This document shows positions 47,630 to 58,669 of a stretch of DNA of 64,000 nucleotides, in pieces. A model generated the notes under the pieces. That model searched no databases, was not told the origin of the DNA, and saw nothing but the letters and a program-made list of their open reading frames with translations. Position numbers and translations under genes: made by a program. The stretch is from Irpex lacteus (taxonomy: Eukaryota > Basidiomycota > Agaricomycetes > Polyporales > Irpicaceae): NCBI GenBank assembly GCA_001986395.2, contig MQVO02000029.1:248001-312000 (forward strand). Direction: 5' to 3'. Positions within the stretch are counted from its first letter, which is position 1. Every line of letters begins with the position of its first letter.

Positions 47630-49678
47630 TTATATGGACTCGAGGACCTTGGTGACGATACCCGTGCCGACTACACATGCAAGTCAGTAAAATCAAAGAT
47701 AAAAAGCTGATATGTAAGATGGACACTCACTCGTCTTGCCTCCCTCACGGAGCGTAAAACTAGACATGGAAAGCTAATCAGTACACGTGGGAAGCGAAAC
47801 GTCATCAGGCATGCATGCGTACCGGGTTCCGACATCTGCAGCGACGTCGTGGACGAGCGACAGAACGAGCTCGACGTTGTCACCGGGCATAATCTGCAAC
47901 AGCAATCAACACGTAAGCTCAAGGGCCGTGCACTTCTGGACATACCATCTTCTCGCTGGCGTCAGGGGTGCCCTCAGGGAAAGATACAGCGACGGTGATG
48001 TCCGCTGTGCGGAGGAAGAGCTGTGGTCGGTAGTTTTCCATGAAGGGGGTGTATCGTCCTCCTTCGTCCTTGGTCAACACCTGCGTATCCCGGGAAACGT
48101 TAGTCTCTCCTATCGTTAGCAGCATTGAATCGCTTACGTAGACCTGAGCCTGGAACTTCTTCACGGCCTTCATCGAGCCCGGAGCGATGATGACTTGGCC
48201 GCGGCGAATCTGCTCACGCTTGATGCCACGGAGCAAAGCACCCATGTTATCACCGGCTTCACCCTGTTTAATGAGCGTAAGTGACCGTTGCAGGAACAAA
48301 CGTATTGTGGACTGACCCGATCCAACTCCTTGTGGAACATCTCTGCAGAGTGACTGGTGAGTTACGGCAGAATGTCGCTGCAATTGATTAACGTACCAAT
48401 GCCAGTAAGGGTCGTCTTCAGCTTGGAGCCAAGGCCAACAATCTCGACTTCGTCACCCTTGTTGCAGATACCACGTTCCACACGGCCAGTAGCGACGGTA
48501 CCACGTCCAGAGATAGAGAACACATCTGAGGAGCGTAAAGTGAGCGTATGTTCTGGCTTGTGTCGTACTGAAACTCACCTTCTACGGGCATCAGGAAGGG
48601 CTTGTCCAGGTCACCTGGTATGAGTTAGTAGCAAGTCAATTTTAGACAACCATGCAACTCACGAGGTGGGAGCTCCAACCAGCTATCGCAAGCAGCAATG
48701 AGCTCCTTGATCTTGTCAGCACCAATCTCAGGTGTCTTGCCCTCAAGTGCAGCCAAAGCAGAGCCCATGATGATAGGAGTGTTCTCTCCGTCAAAGTTGT
48801 AAGACGAGAGCAAGTCACGCATCTCCATGTCGACAAGCTCGAGCATCTCGGGATCCGCGATCTGGTCGACCTTGTTGACGAAGACGACAAGCTTCTTGAT
48901 ACCGACTTGACGAGCGAGCAGCAAATGTTCTCTTGTCTGGGGCATCTGACCGTCGGTGGCAGAGACGACGATGATAGCACCGTCCATCTGAGCCGCACCG
49001 GTAATCATGTTTTTGATATCTGGAAACGCCCATGAAGACTACTCTATTCTGACGGGTGGGCATAGAAGCACTCACAATCGGCGTGTCCAGGGCAGTCAAT
49101 GTGTCCGTAGTGCCTGTTGTTGGTCTCGTACTCGACATGGGCAGAGTTGATGGTGATACCACGGGCACGCTCTTCGGGAGCCTTGTCAATGTCGCCGTAG
49201 TCTGTGAACTGAGCGCCTCCAGCCTCTGCGAGAACCTTGGTAATGGCGGCAGTCAATGTGGTCTTGCCATGATCAACATGACCTGATAAGATAGTTAGTG
49301 TTGTTTCTGCGATTAAGGGAGTACTACGCACCAATGGTACCAATGTTCATGTGCGGCTTAGCACGCGAGAACTTTGTTGGAGCAGCATCGGCGTAGCCTC
49401 TGCGAGCGACTGACGTGTCATCGAGTGAGCAGACGAGTATGTAAACTAGGACAGCAGCTACTCACCTGCGCCGCCATACTTTTGAAGCAACGACCATTGT
49501 GTGGAGAACGCAGGGGTCCTGGCAGCCGTCCGGGCGCACACGAAGAGAGACGGGGTCGCTAGACGGTGGCGAGAACGTGAGCAGCAATAAGTGCAGACGA
49601 CGGTGAGCACGTACCTCTCGTGCTGTAGAGACGGCGGGAAGCTGAGCGAGCTGAAGCTGCGAGCTGGTTCCTGAACAT
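47630..49678 (-). CDS. TUF1: Mitochondrial elongation factor Tu, 13 exons
   Basis: Exons: 49615-49678, 49466-49558, 49332-49409, 49076-49282, 48663-49019, 48579-48614, 48397-48525, 48317-48342, 48138-48263, 47946-48080, 47823-47893, 47731-47759, 47630-47670; 464 codons. A presequence ([18 protein letters not shown]) precedes the GTPase: [14 protein letters not shown] (G1), [16 protein letters not shown] (switch I), DCPGHADYIKNMITG (G3), VNKVDQIAD (G4) and GSALAALEG (G5). Domains 2 and 3 are complete ([47 protein letters not shown]). It delivers aminoacyl-tRNA to mitochondrial ribosomes. Every intron is GT-AG and no frame break occurs. Confidence 0.97.
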
Positions 49679-49903
49679 GGCGTGCGGTGAGTGCAGCGTC
49701 GACGCAGTCAAAGGCGAATTGGCCAGAGATTTTTTGGTGAAATGGGCAATTCCAATGGGTTGCCCCGTGGCGGGGTTATAATTCGAGCGTCTACTATCCC
49801 GTCCCGTCCGGCTCGCCGGCAATGACGCTCGTGACATTCAGTTAAGTCCGGCTACTACTTGCACTGGGGTACTTGGTCTTGCTCACCACCACTGTGTCTC
49901 GCC

Positions 49904-51049
49904 ATGGCCACATCGGATAGACAGGAGCTGCTCAGAAATGCGGTCACATTTCTTAGAGATCCCAAGGCGAGTAATGCGCCAGTTCATCTCTGTCACGTAA
50001 CTGACTGTAATGAAGTTAACAGACTCAGTCCTCTCCTCTGGCACAGCGCGTGCAGTTCCTCGAAGCAAAGGGACTCACTGGCGCAGAGATTGAAGAGGCG
50101 ATGAGGCAGTCTGTCTCTACTCAAGTCGCCCCAGTGCAATATGGCCCAGCTCCTTACCAGGCTGCCTACGGGCCTCTTCCATACGCCGCTCAACCTCCTG
50201 CCCCATGGGACTGGCGGGATTACTTTGTGCGTCCACCGTCTACAACTTGGTACGCGTCTCTAACGTCCACCATAGATAACTGCCGTTGTTTCTGGTACAG
50301 TAGCCTATGGTGCCGCTGCCTTGTTCAGGGTACGTCGATGCCTGTCCAATGTTCTCAACCCACCCGTCTAATATCACATGTCAGAAATATGTCCTACCCC
50401 ACCTGCAACCACCGTCTGCCACCGCATACGAAGAGGACAGAGATGCCCTCACTGCCCAATTCGATGCCGCAGAAGCCCTCCTCAAAGAAATACAAGCTGA
50501 AACCAGTGCTGTGAGAGTTGCCGTCGAAGAGCAACGCGACAGGATCGACAAAACTACGAGCGAGGTCGACGCTGCTGTCAAGGAAATGAGGGAAGGAGAG
50601 GCAAAGACGAGAGAAGACCTCGCGTCAATACGAGAAGAGGTCAACAACGTCCGCGATATGCTTCCAAAGGTCAGTCAACTGCATAGATACACACCCCGTT
50701 ACCTTCAATACTGACGCATTACATATAGATGATTGACAAGAGCAAAGAAAGCCATACACAATCACTCGCAGAATTGCAGCAGGAAATCAAATCCCTCAAA
50801 ACGCTTCTCCTGAGCAGGGGTGGCTCCGTCACACCGAGCGGCGTATCCACCCCAATCCTACCTGGAAAGCCATCTATACCCGCCTGGCAACTAGCCGGGT
50901 CCAGTCATATTGGTTCGAGCTCGGCGACGTCGTCTCTTCCTGGAACACCAACCTCCGCCGTTGCGCCCCCTGTGCCACCGTTTGGTAAAGGCAAAGAAGT
51001 GAACGGTGCTACTCCTAGTCCGTACTCTGTGGAGGGTTCCCAATCATAG
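49904..51049 (+). CDS. PEX14: Peroxin Pex14
   Basis: Exons: 49904-49966, 50029-50226, 50276-50329, 50385-50669, 50729-51049; 307 codons. The conserved N-terminal domain that binds Pex5 and Pex19 is clear (ELLRNAVTFLRDP, then SSPLAQRVQFLEAKGLT and AEIEEAMRQ). A Pro-rich stretch leads to a hydrophobic segment (ITAVVSGTVAYGAAALF), then a long coiled coil (AAVKEMREGEAKTREDLASI) and a Ser/Pro tail. Pex14 docks cargo receptors at the peroxisome membrane. Intron 1 is best read from a GCGAGT donor; a weak GTTCAT donor 15 bases downstream is also in frame. Confidence 0.9.
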
Positions 51050-51319
51050 TCACTACTTTTGTTTGGATTTCGGCTACTGTACTTTATATACCATGTCTAT
51101 ATTCTATTGCTTTGCTGTAACTTGAGTGAAGGATTGTCGGCGAGCGCACATCCGCAAGCGCTAGACGGAACGGACTTGTCTGAGTGATGCAGCTACAGCT
51201 ACAATGCAGCTTACTGCGCACCCTTCAACTCTCCAGCGTGCGCGCAAACAAGGTTCCACAATTCTCTCATTCTAATTACTATACTTGACTGAGAGAGACG
51301 TAGGACTTGCAGGTGGACG

Positions 51320-54300
51320 ATGTTCAGTCAATGGCGACACGCCGTCGAGAACCTCACCCAACACTCGCCCAAACCCTCCCAAGACGGCTCTCCAAACCCC
51401 AATGACCCCGCCTCCGCCTCTCGCGCCTCCATCGACAGCACAAACGGCACCACTCCACCGCCTTTGTCCTCATCGACATCCTCGTCCTCCCAACTAGCAG
51501 ATTCCGCCCTCTCTAGTCTCCGAAAGACCCTAGCTACGCAACGCCCCGCCAGCCCAGGTATACAGCGGTCTAACAGTACAGACTCGACTACTGCTACTTC
51601 TACTGCTACTTCGCCGCATCCTTCGCGGTCGCGGACTACGCTTGAAGATAGGCTGCGTGCGAAGCTTGCTGCTACCGCCGCCGCTGCGAACAACTCTACT
51701 AGTAGTCAGACAACCACTGGTACTGGTACTGGCAAGCACCCTGCGAATGCTACTTCTGTACAGGTTACGGAACACCCTTTGTCTCCCGTGCCGCCGCCCG
51801 CTGAAGTTGAAGCTGAAGCTGAGAAGCCTGCAGAGTCGAAGGAGAAGGATGATGAGTCTACGGTTAATGCCAATATGTTGTCGCCGAAGTCGACGCCGTT
51901 ACCTGACTCGCCTGAGGTAGCGGCCTCGGAGGATGCGACGGTGCCGTTATCTGCGATCACTGCGCAACCGTTGTCTCCTGCTGTTGTGGAGGATTCTGGT
52001 ACGACGGATGATGTACTGGAGAAGGGTGGAGAGGGTACGGAGGTTGTTGGTGCGAAGGAGGAGGATGCTGGAGAGGCAGACGAAAAGGTTGATGTGAGGG
52101 CGGAAGGGGAGGGAGAGGGTTCTGAGGCTAAAGATGAGAGTGTGGAACCACCGCCGGTCGAAGAAAAGGAGAACGCAGTAGAAGAAGCCGTGAAGGATGA
52201 CGTCCCCTCTCAGGCTTCAATCACACCGGACGAGCATGACGCTCCCCATTCTCCTTCGCCCGACCCGTCGACAGAAGTCTCAAAAGAGAGCGAACCTGAG
52301 GTAGCACACGTCGTTGAAGAACCGAATCCTGTGCCCGAACCATCGACCAACGAGACAGAGGCCGTTCCATCGGCTGAAGAACCATTGTCTGCTCAGCCCT
52401 CTGACACTACTACTGAAGCCGAACCCTCAGCTACTTCAGAGCCACAAGATACTCCTACCACTACGGAATCAAGTCCTGAACCTCCAACCGTCCATGAAGA
52501 TACCACCCATATAGCCTTGTCAAACGGCCATGCAGATGCACCCGCCGCCAAGGGAGACGAAGTAGACATCGAGGCTCTACAAAAACGACTGAAGCTAGTA
52601 GAGCAACGGTTCACAGGTGCGTACCTTACTTCCCCACGAGGTATCCTCATACTCATGCCAATCGACTATAGATGTATCGACGTCCTTCAAGCGACTGCAA
52701 GCCGAGAAGGCCGCTGCTGACCGTATCCTGCAAGAGATGACGTCTGTGCAGACTATCCAAGAGGTCGACGCCCTGCGTGATTTCTTCCAGAATATGAACA
52801 TGAAGGCTGAGGTAGGTGATCCGTGGCGCTATATCTTGTGTTGTGGCAGGTCTGACGTGGTGGGTAGATGGCCCAGGATGAGATTAGACGGCTGAATGGC
52901 AAGCTCACTCGTGAGTTATAAAATTTATGGGGGTATGAAAGTGCATGTATTGAATACGTGTGCGAATAGGTCAGGAAGAGCGTATTGAGGAAATGCGAGA
53001 CATCCATCGACTGGAGTCGAAGTCTCAATCCGACCTGATTACCAAACTCCGAGCGCAAGTCGCAGAGACCGAGGCGCTCCTCAAAGCAGGCCAGTCATCG
53101 TCTCACCACGCCGAAGAAGAGGCAGTGAAGCACAAGGCAGAGGTGGAGAAACTGCGTGTGGAAGTAGAGAAAGCGAAAACCACGGCAAAGGATGAAGAAG
53201 AAAAGCGTACGAAAGCGGTCAGCTTGCTCAAGACCGTACGGCAGAAATTAGTGAAGGCGGAGAAGGACAGGGAAGATGCGGTGAAGGAGTTGGCGACGGT
53301 GAAGGCGCATGAGAAGGAGGAGAGGGAGAAGGACAGGGTGGAGAAGCAGAAGTTGCATGAGGAGGTTGAGAGGGAACATCGGGAGAGGGAGACGGCTGTG
53401 CAGGGGCTGAAGGAACGGTTTGATAAGGAGGTCGCGGGGCTTAAGGATCGGCAGGAGAAGGAGCTGACTGCGCTGCGTGGGCAGTATGAGCTTGAGGTCA
53501 TCACTTTGAAGGTTCGTGTGTTTCCATACGATTCTCGTGTACAGGTATACTGACGCTACGGTTTGCAGTCGTTGCATACAAAGGAGATAGAGACCAAGAG
53601 CTCTCGTATATCAGACCTGGAGACTTCTCTGCAGATAGTCTCACGGGAGAAGGACGAGATATTCGACCAGCTGCAGATGCGCCAGGCGGAACTGGAGTCC
53701 TCCCAGTCTCATCTCGAGTCTCTCCAGAGCCAAACAATGGAGCTCCAGCACCAACTCCGCGAGGCCACGGACCGTATCGCTTTGCTCACCGACGAAGTCG
53801 CCGAAGCGCAAAAAACGCAGTTTACAAAGGTGGAGAGTTCGGTGCCTTCGGCTGAGGTGACGCAGCTCTTGTCTGCTACGGAGGCCAAGTATGAGTCGCG
53901 CATTGCGGATCTTCGAAGGCAGCTTACGGCTGTTGAGCGGGAGCGGGATGAGACTGAGGCGGACTTGAGCAGGAAGATCACGGAGAAGGTGAAGGAGGTT
54001 GATCAGTTGAAGAGTATTGTTGGGCGGTCGGCGAAGGCGAGGGAGGAGGAGGAAGAGACCGTGGCGTCTTTGAAGAAGGAGATTGAGACGTTGCGGGATG
54101 CAGGTGCTGCGTATGAGCGGTTGATTGCTGAGTTGCAGACTCAGGCTGGGAAGGTTACGGAGGTGGAGGTACGGTTTCTTGATTTGTTCGCGATGTTGCA
54201 TGGTGTGCTGACCTGGGTTTAGTCTACTGCTCAAGCACAGATAGCTGAGGTGAAGAGTGCGTTGGCGTTAGTAGAGAAGCAGCTCGAAGAGACCAGGGCC

Positions 54301-54770
54301 AAGGAAGCTCAGGCTCGCGCACACAACAAGGTAGGTTTTGCTTTGAAGAGAATGTTAGCGTACTGGTACTAAGAACGGCCTTATAGACCTTGCGCGAAGA
54401 GCTCAGAAAAGTGCAGTCTTCTGCGGCTCTTCTTGAACGTCAACGAAATCCTGGTGTAGGGTACTGGGGATCGAAAGGAGAGAGCACTACAGACCTTCGA
54501 TCACCTACGTCCTCTACGTCGGACCTTCCGAGGGAGACTGCTAGGCCGGCGTCGCCTAGTACTAAGGCTGATGAGGACGTCAACTATGAATATTTAAGGA
54601 ATGTCATATTGCAGTTCTTGGAGCACAAGGAGATGAGGGTCAGTCCATCGCTTCCTTGGATGATTTGCATAGCTGATCAATACGTTCTACAGCCGCATCT
54701 AGTGCGTGTGTTGTCGACTATTCTACGGTTCACGCCGCAAGAGACGAGGAGACTTGTCGCAAAAGTATAG
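51320..54770 (+). CDS. GRIP-domain golgin (Imh1-like)
   Basis: Exons: 51320-52616, 52672-52811, 52868-52910, 52970-53511, 53569-54168, 54223-54330, 54387-54638, 54693-54770; 1020 codons. The first 420 residues are disordered, first Ser/Thr- then Glu/Pro-rich. Coiled coil follows for about 500 residues, with heptads such as LQAEKAAADRILQEMTSVQ and LESLQSQTMELQHQLREATD. The end is a GRIP domain (NYEYLRNVILQFLEHKEM, PHLVRVLSTILRFTPQET), which is split by the last intron. GRIP golgins tether vesicles at the trans-Golgi through Arl1. The start FSQWRHAVENL resembles the usual golgin N-terminus. Confidence 0.9.
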
Positions 54771-55032
54771 TTAATGCTGAGAGGTTTGCCCTGCGCGTCG
54801 GACTTCATATTAGACTTGGTGCATATCATTCACCCCTTGTAGATTGCCATATTTATTGTCGTGCATTTAGTATATTGTCTTCTATCATCACTATGGAATG
54901 CGATTTCTGTTTCATTTTCCGAGGCCCGCTGGCAAATCTTGGACTAGATATTAGGGACAAACCAGTCCGTTGGCTGCGCATACAAAACCTATCAAATACG
55001 CTATCCAATTACAAAGTTGTAGGGACAGTGGC

Positions 55033-57975
55033 CTAGTGATGCCCTCGAGACTGTAGTGAAGACCAATATTCTCCGTCTGTTCCGGTGCAACCCTCCTTTA
55101 CCGCGCTCTCGAAACCCGCGCAGCTACCCGTAGCTTGGAAACCGTAAGCCAGGTCCAGAGCTAGTACTCGGACGTGTGACTGCTGGGGCAGCTTGCTGAA
55201 TGGTCCGGGCACCTTTCCGTGTATGCGATGGTCGATGATAAAGTAGGGCATGATACGTGCTGATATTGCGATCGAGGTCTATTGAGATTCGTTAGCTGTT
55301 ACGTACCAAATCAGAACGTCGTAGGAGGCTTACTTCGCGAGATAGAGCTGGAGAATTGCGTTGTATGAGTCGGAGAAGCAGGCGAAGGATGATCTACATC
55401 GGCATTAGGATCAGGGTGTCAGTCGATAGCTCACGCTATGAACACACTCACCTCTGTACAGCCCAAATTCTGCGAGCCGAGCTCCCACATGGTTTTCGGT
55501 AGTTGAGTCAGCCAATCCTCGAGGGGTTTCCTAAGGTGTAAGAGGGAGCTCAATCGGAATCGACCGTGGTATTCTGGTTCGGTCTCAAGCTGATCGATTG
55601 TTGGTCAGGTTTACCGTACACAAAGCGAAGGTGCGACTCACCAGTGCAAGACGTCCCAAGAACTCGATGGTATATCTTTTGACGGCAGATGAGGACGAGG
55701 ACTTGATGGCATGTTCGAGGACAGCGCGAAGAATTTCATCTACATGTGGTGCGTCCGAGTTATTGAGCAGTGCCCAAACCGTAGGGAGAACAGACACGTA
55801 GGACGTTGCGCTGATTGGTCGTGAAAGAGCGGAGCCTGAGCCTGGTTGCCCTGAACCTTCACCTTTCAAGGTCTTAACGACATACTGACAAACACGGTCG
55901 ATCTGTTGTTGGGATATATTTGAAGTTGCAACTGATGCGAGACGCCGCTTTTTGGAGGGTCTGGTTGAAGACTCGTGGGATGTACCGTTGAGCAGTAGGT
56001 ACGACGTGAGTTCGCAATAGACGAGGTTGAGGTCTTGTAGGGCCTGTTCAACCTAAATCATATGGGATTTTAGCTCAGCAGCTAGCGTTCAGCTTCATAA
56101 TATTCACCTTGGCATCGCGCTTCGAGCTAATGGACCAATACCCACTGAAAGGGAAATACACCGTCATGTGATTGATTAAATTGTGTAAGTTTTCCAAGAG
56201 AGTGTCGTCAGAGACCTGCAGAGGATAGTTTAGTGAAGAGGAGAGCTCTGTATACATGACTTGGAAGACTACTGACCGCGTGCAAGCTGGACATAACTGA
56301 GCCATAAAGGCATTGTGCAATCCCAGCAATCGTGCAGACAGTTTGCAGTTCGACCTCCGGCGGTGCTGAACTAGGAGAGAAGACCGTGGGTGCATAATCC
56401 AGGAAAGTAGCGATTAAGATGGGATGCAAGGTTCGTAGTAAATGCTAAGGAGAGGTTAGCCGTGCCCTGAACAGATGCAACTATTCTCCTTACAATGACA
56501 TAGGCGGTTTCAGGTCTTACCCCACGACTTGATTCCGCAGTTTGATCGCCAGCAAAAGGAGATAGCGACTCTAGGTCACTAAGATCGCCTATCGACCAAG
56601 AACTCTGTATCCCGTCGAGTGCAAAGGAGCCCGCTATGAGAGGATTTTCGCTGTATTCGTTGCCCGCAGACTCTTTCCACAAGTAGGCTTCCGCAGTCTT
56701 CTGTTCTGAAGTCTTAGGTTGTAACAATGCGTCGAACGATGAAAATGCTCCGGAAGATCTGAAGGAGGATGACATGAATGATGCATAGGGCGAATCTTGG
56801 GCGACCAGTCCTGAGGAAGAATTGTGGGCAGGGGAGCCGACAGATCCTCGAGACAGCGCCGTGGAGAGGAAGCAGAGTAATGATTTCAGCACGACAAGTT
56901 TTGACTGATTTCAGTTCGTGAGGTTTAGCACTCGCTCTCAATATGACATAACGTACCGCAGGAGATAAAATCACGCTTGCTGTTGAAGTCGCCTGTATGG
57001 AGTTGCGATCTGTCGACGAGTCAGACGCTAGTAAGTATAGCATTAACAACAGTAACCTACCGCCGGATTCGTTGTACGCAGTGCCCGCATTCAGAATTCC
57101 CAGGTATCCCTCAAGTACTCGCCTGCCATGACCATTGACTCCTAATGCCCATCCTTCAACGACAACTTCAGGTATTACTTCCAAACAAAGGTCCAAGAAG
57201 CGAATTGCATCTATGCGGATTTCTGGAAATATGTGAGTTTGAGCCGATGTTGTGAACAGGAGCAACAGTTGCGCATGAGGTACTAGATCATTCTTGAACA
57301 AGCCTTGAGACAAAATTTCTGACAATGACGAGCAAAACTCATGCTTACCCGTGGTATACGATGTAACATCCAGGAGAGGAAAGAGAGAAGCCCTTTGCGC
57401 ACTGATGCGTCCTGTTCAAGGCGGTCAGTCATGGAATGGCGGTATTTTCAGTTTACCATGAGCATACTTCGTCAGCGATCAGCCGTACACAACCATTAAG
57501 AAGTGATGTTAGAGAGGGCTGTAATATTTCTGGATGATCTTCAAATAATTCTCGCAAGCCGAGAAGCGCATCTGAATCGTGAAAATAAGCAGTTGTTAAC
57601 GACATGATGTTATGATACTACCTTTTCTTGTTCCGGCATTATAGTGCTTCAAGTGCACCATTAGGTCATCAAAGGTGAGCTTTCTTTTGGTGGTAGGACC
57701 CAGGCCATCCTTCTCTCCCGCAATATTCTGCGACGGTAAGGTGATGGCTAGTTACTGTGAGACAGTTGACCAAAATCAAATTCCAGTAGAGCACTCACAG
57801 CGAGCTTTGAATGAAGTGTCTACGGCATTGTTAGGTGTTTGCTTCCCCTTGCCGAGTTTGAGTTTTGCTTTCTGTTCAGATGAGTTATTAGAACTGCATG
57901 ACCTCACGATGAATCACTTTGACTCACGGAAAAGTCGGCGGCTTTCTCTTTTTTGTGCTTTGAGCTTTTTGGCAT
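55033..57975 (-). CDS. IPI1: Pre-rRNA processing protein Ipi1 / TEX10 homologue, 14 exons
   Basis: Exons: 57928-57975, 57799-57871, 57622-57747, 57468-57571, 57349-57411, 57061-57292, 56957-57009, 56494-56904, 56277-56444, 56108-56215, 55642-56052, 55452-55589, 55334-55393, 55033-55278; 747 codons. The start MPKSSKHKKEKAADFSKAK and the basic patch KLKLGKGKQTPNNAVDTSFK are typical of the family. HEAT-like helices follow (LTFDDLMVHLKHYNAGTRK, DALLGLRELFEDHPEIL, IRIDAIRFLDLCLEVIPEV). Ipi1 works with Rix1 and Ipi3 in ITS2 processing and 60S export. Residues around 245-320 form a Ser-rich insertion. It ends tail-to-tail with the golgin gene. Confidence 0.9.
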
Positions 57976-58669
57976 GGCAAAGAAATGCTGAACTTCGACG
58001 TTGAATACAAGCAAGGCGGTCCGGAAGAAGCGCCAGCCTGAGTGTTTTTTGAAGTTGGTACGCGACCGTAACAGTAGCGCTGATTCTGAGAACATAGTTG
58101 AACTTCAAGTTGAATTTGCACTCAGTTCATCGTTAGCTGATAGTGTTGGTCGGCTACTACTTAACCTTGCTCCTTGCATAGATGCTACTCAGGTGTGCGA
58201 TTCAGTATATTGTTTTCTCTACGTGTGTTTGCCACCCGGCTACTGCTGTTCTAATCCGCTCTCTAGATCTGTAGGCTTCGGCAATGGACTGACGTCTTAG
58301 GAGGAGTCTGCAATCATCCGTAAATCGCATGGCTTTGCACCCAATGCTTTGAACTGGGATTTGTTCGCCCGAACTATGATGTGGATGTATCACTGAGTGC
58401 CTGAGTAGTAGGGCCGGAGATCATTCCGTCATGAACCTGTCGATGACCAGTGTCATGGGCCTGCTGACCATCTAATAACTCGGAAAAATTGGGGTTCGGG
58501 AGCAGCTGATAGCTCTCCGACGTTATACCGCATAACGTCGAATGCGCTGACCACGATGGTGAGCTGCTTCTGATGTCGCAACATTCTCGATATAAAGGAT
58601 GTTGGTTTTATTGGGAGAAAAGTCGCATCCCTCGTACTTCAACGGCGCGTGGCAGCATAAAACCGCGCA
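57976..58669. other. Intergenic, divergent promoter region of IPI1 and the mannanase gene
   Basis: ORFs of 60-100 codons occur on both strands without motifs. A TATA element lies before the mannanase gene (listed separately). No RNA gene is seen. Confidence 0.5.
58591..58597 (+). promoter_or_regulatory. TATA box before the mannanase gene
   Basis: TATAAAG lies 79 bases before the start codon, a usual spacing for a strongly regulated fungal secreted-enzyme gene. Confidence 0.5.

Noticed and set aside
53103..53504. Long Ser-rich minus-strand ORFs opposite the golgin
   Set aside because: They are the antisense of Glu/Lys-rich coiled coil, which is always open on the other strand.
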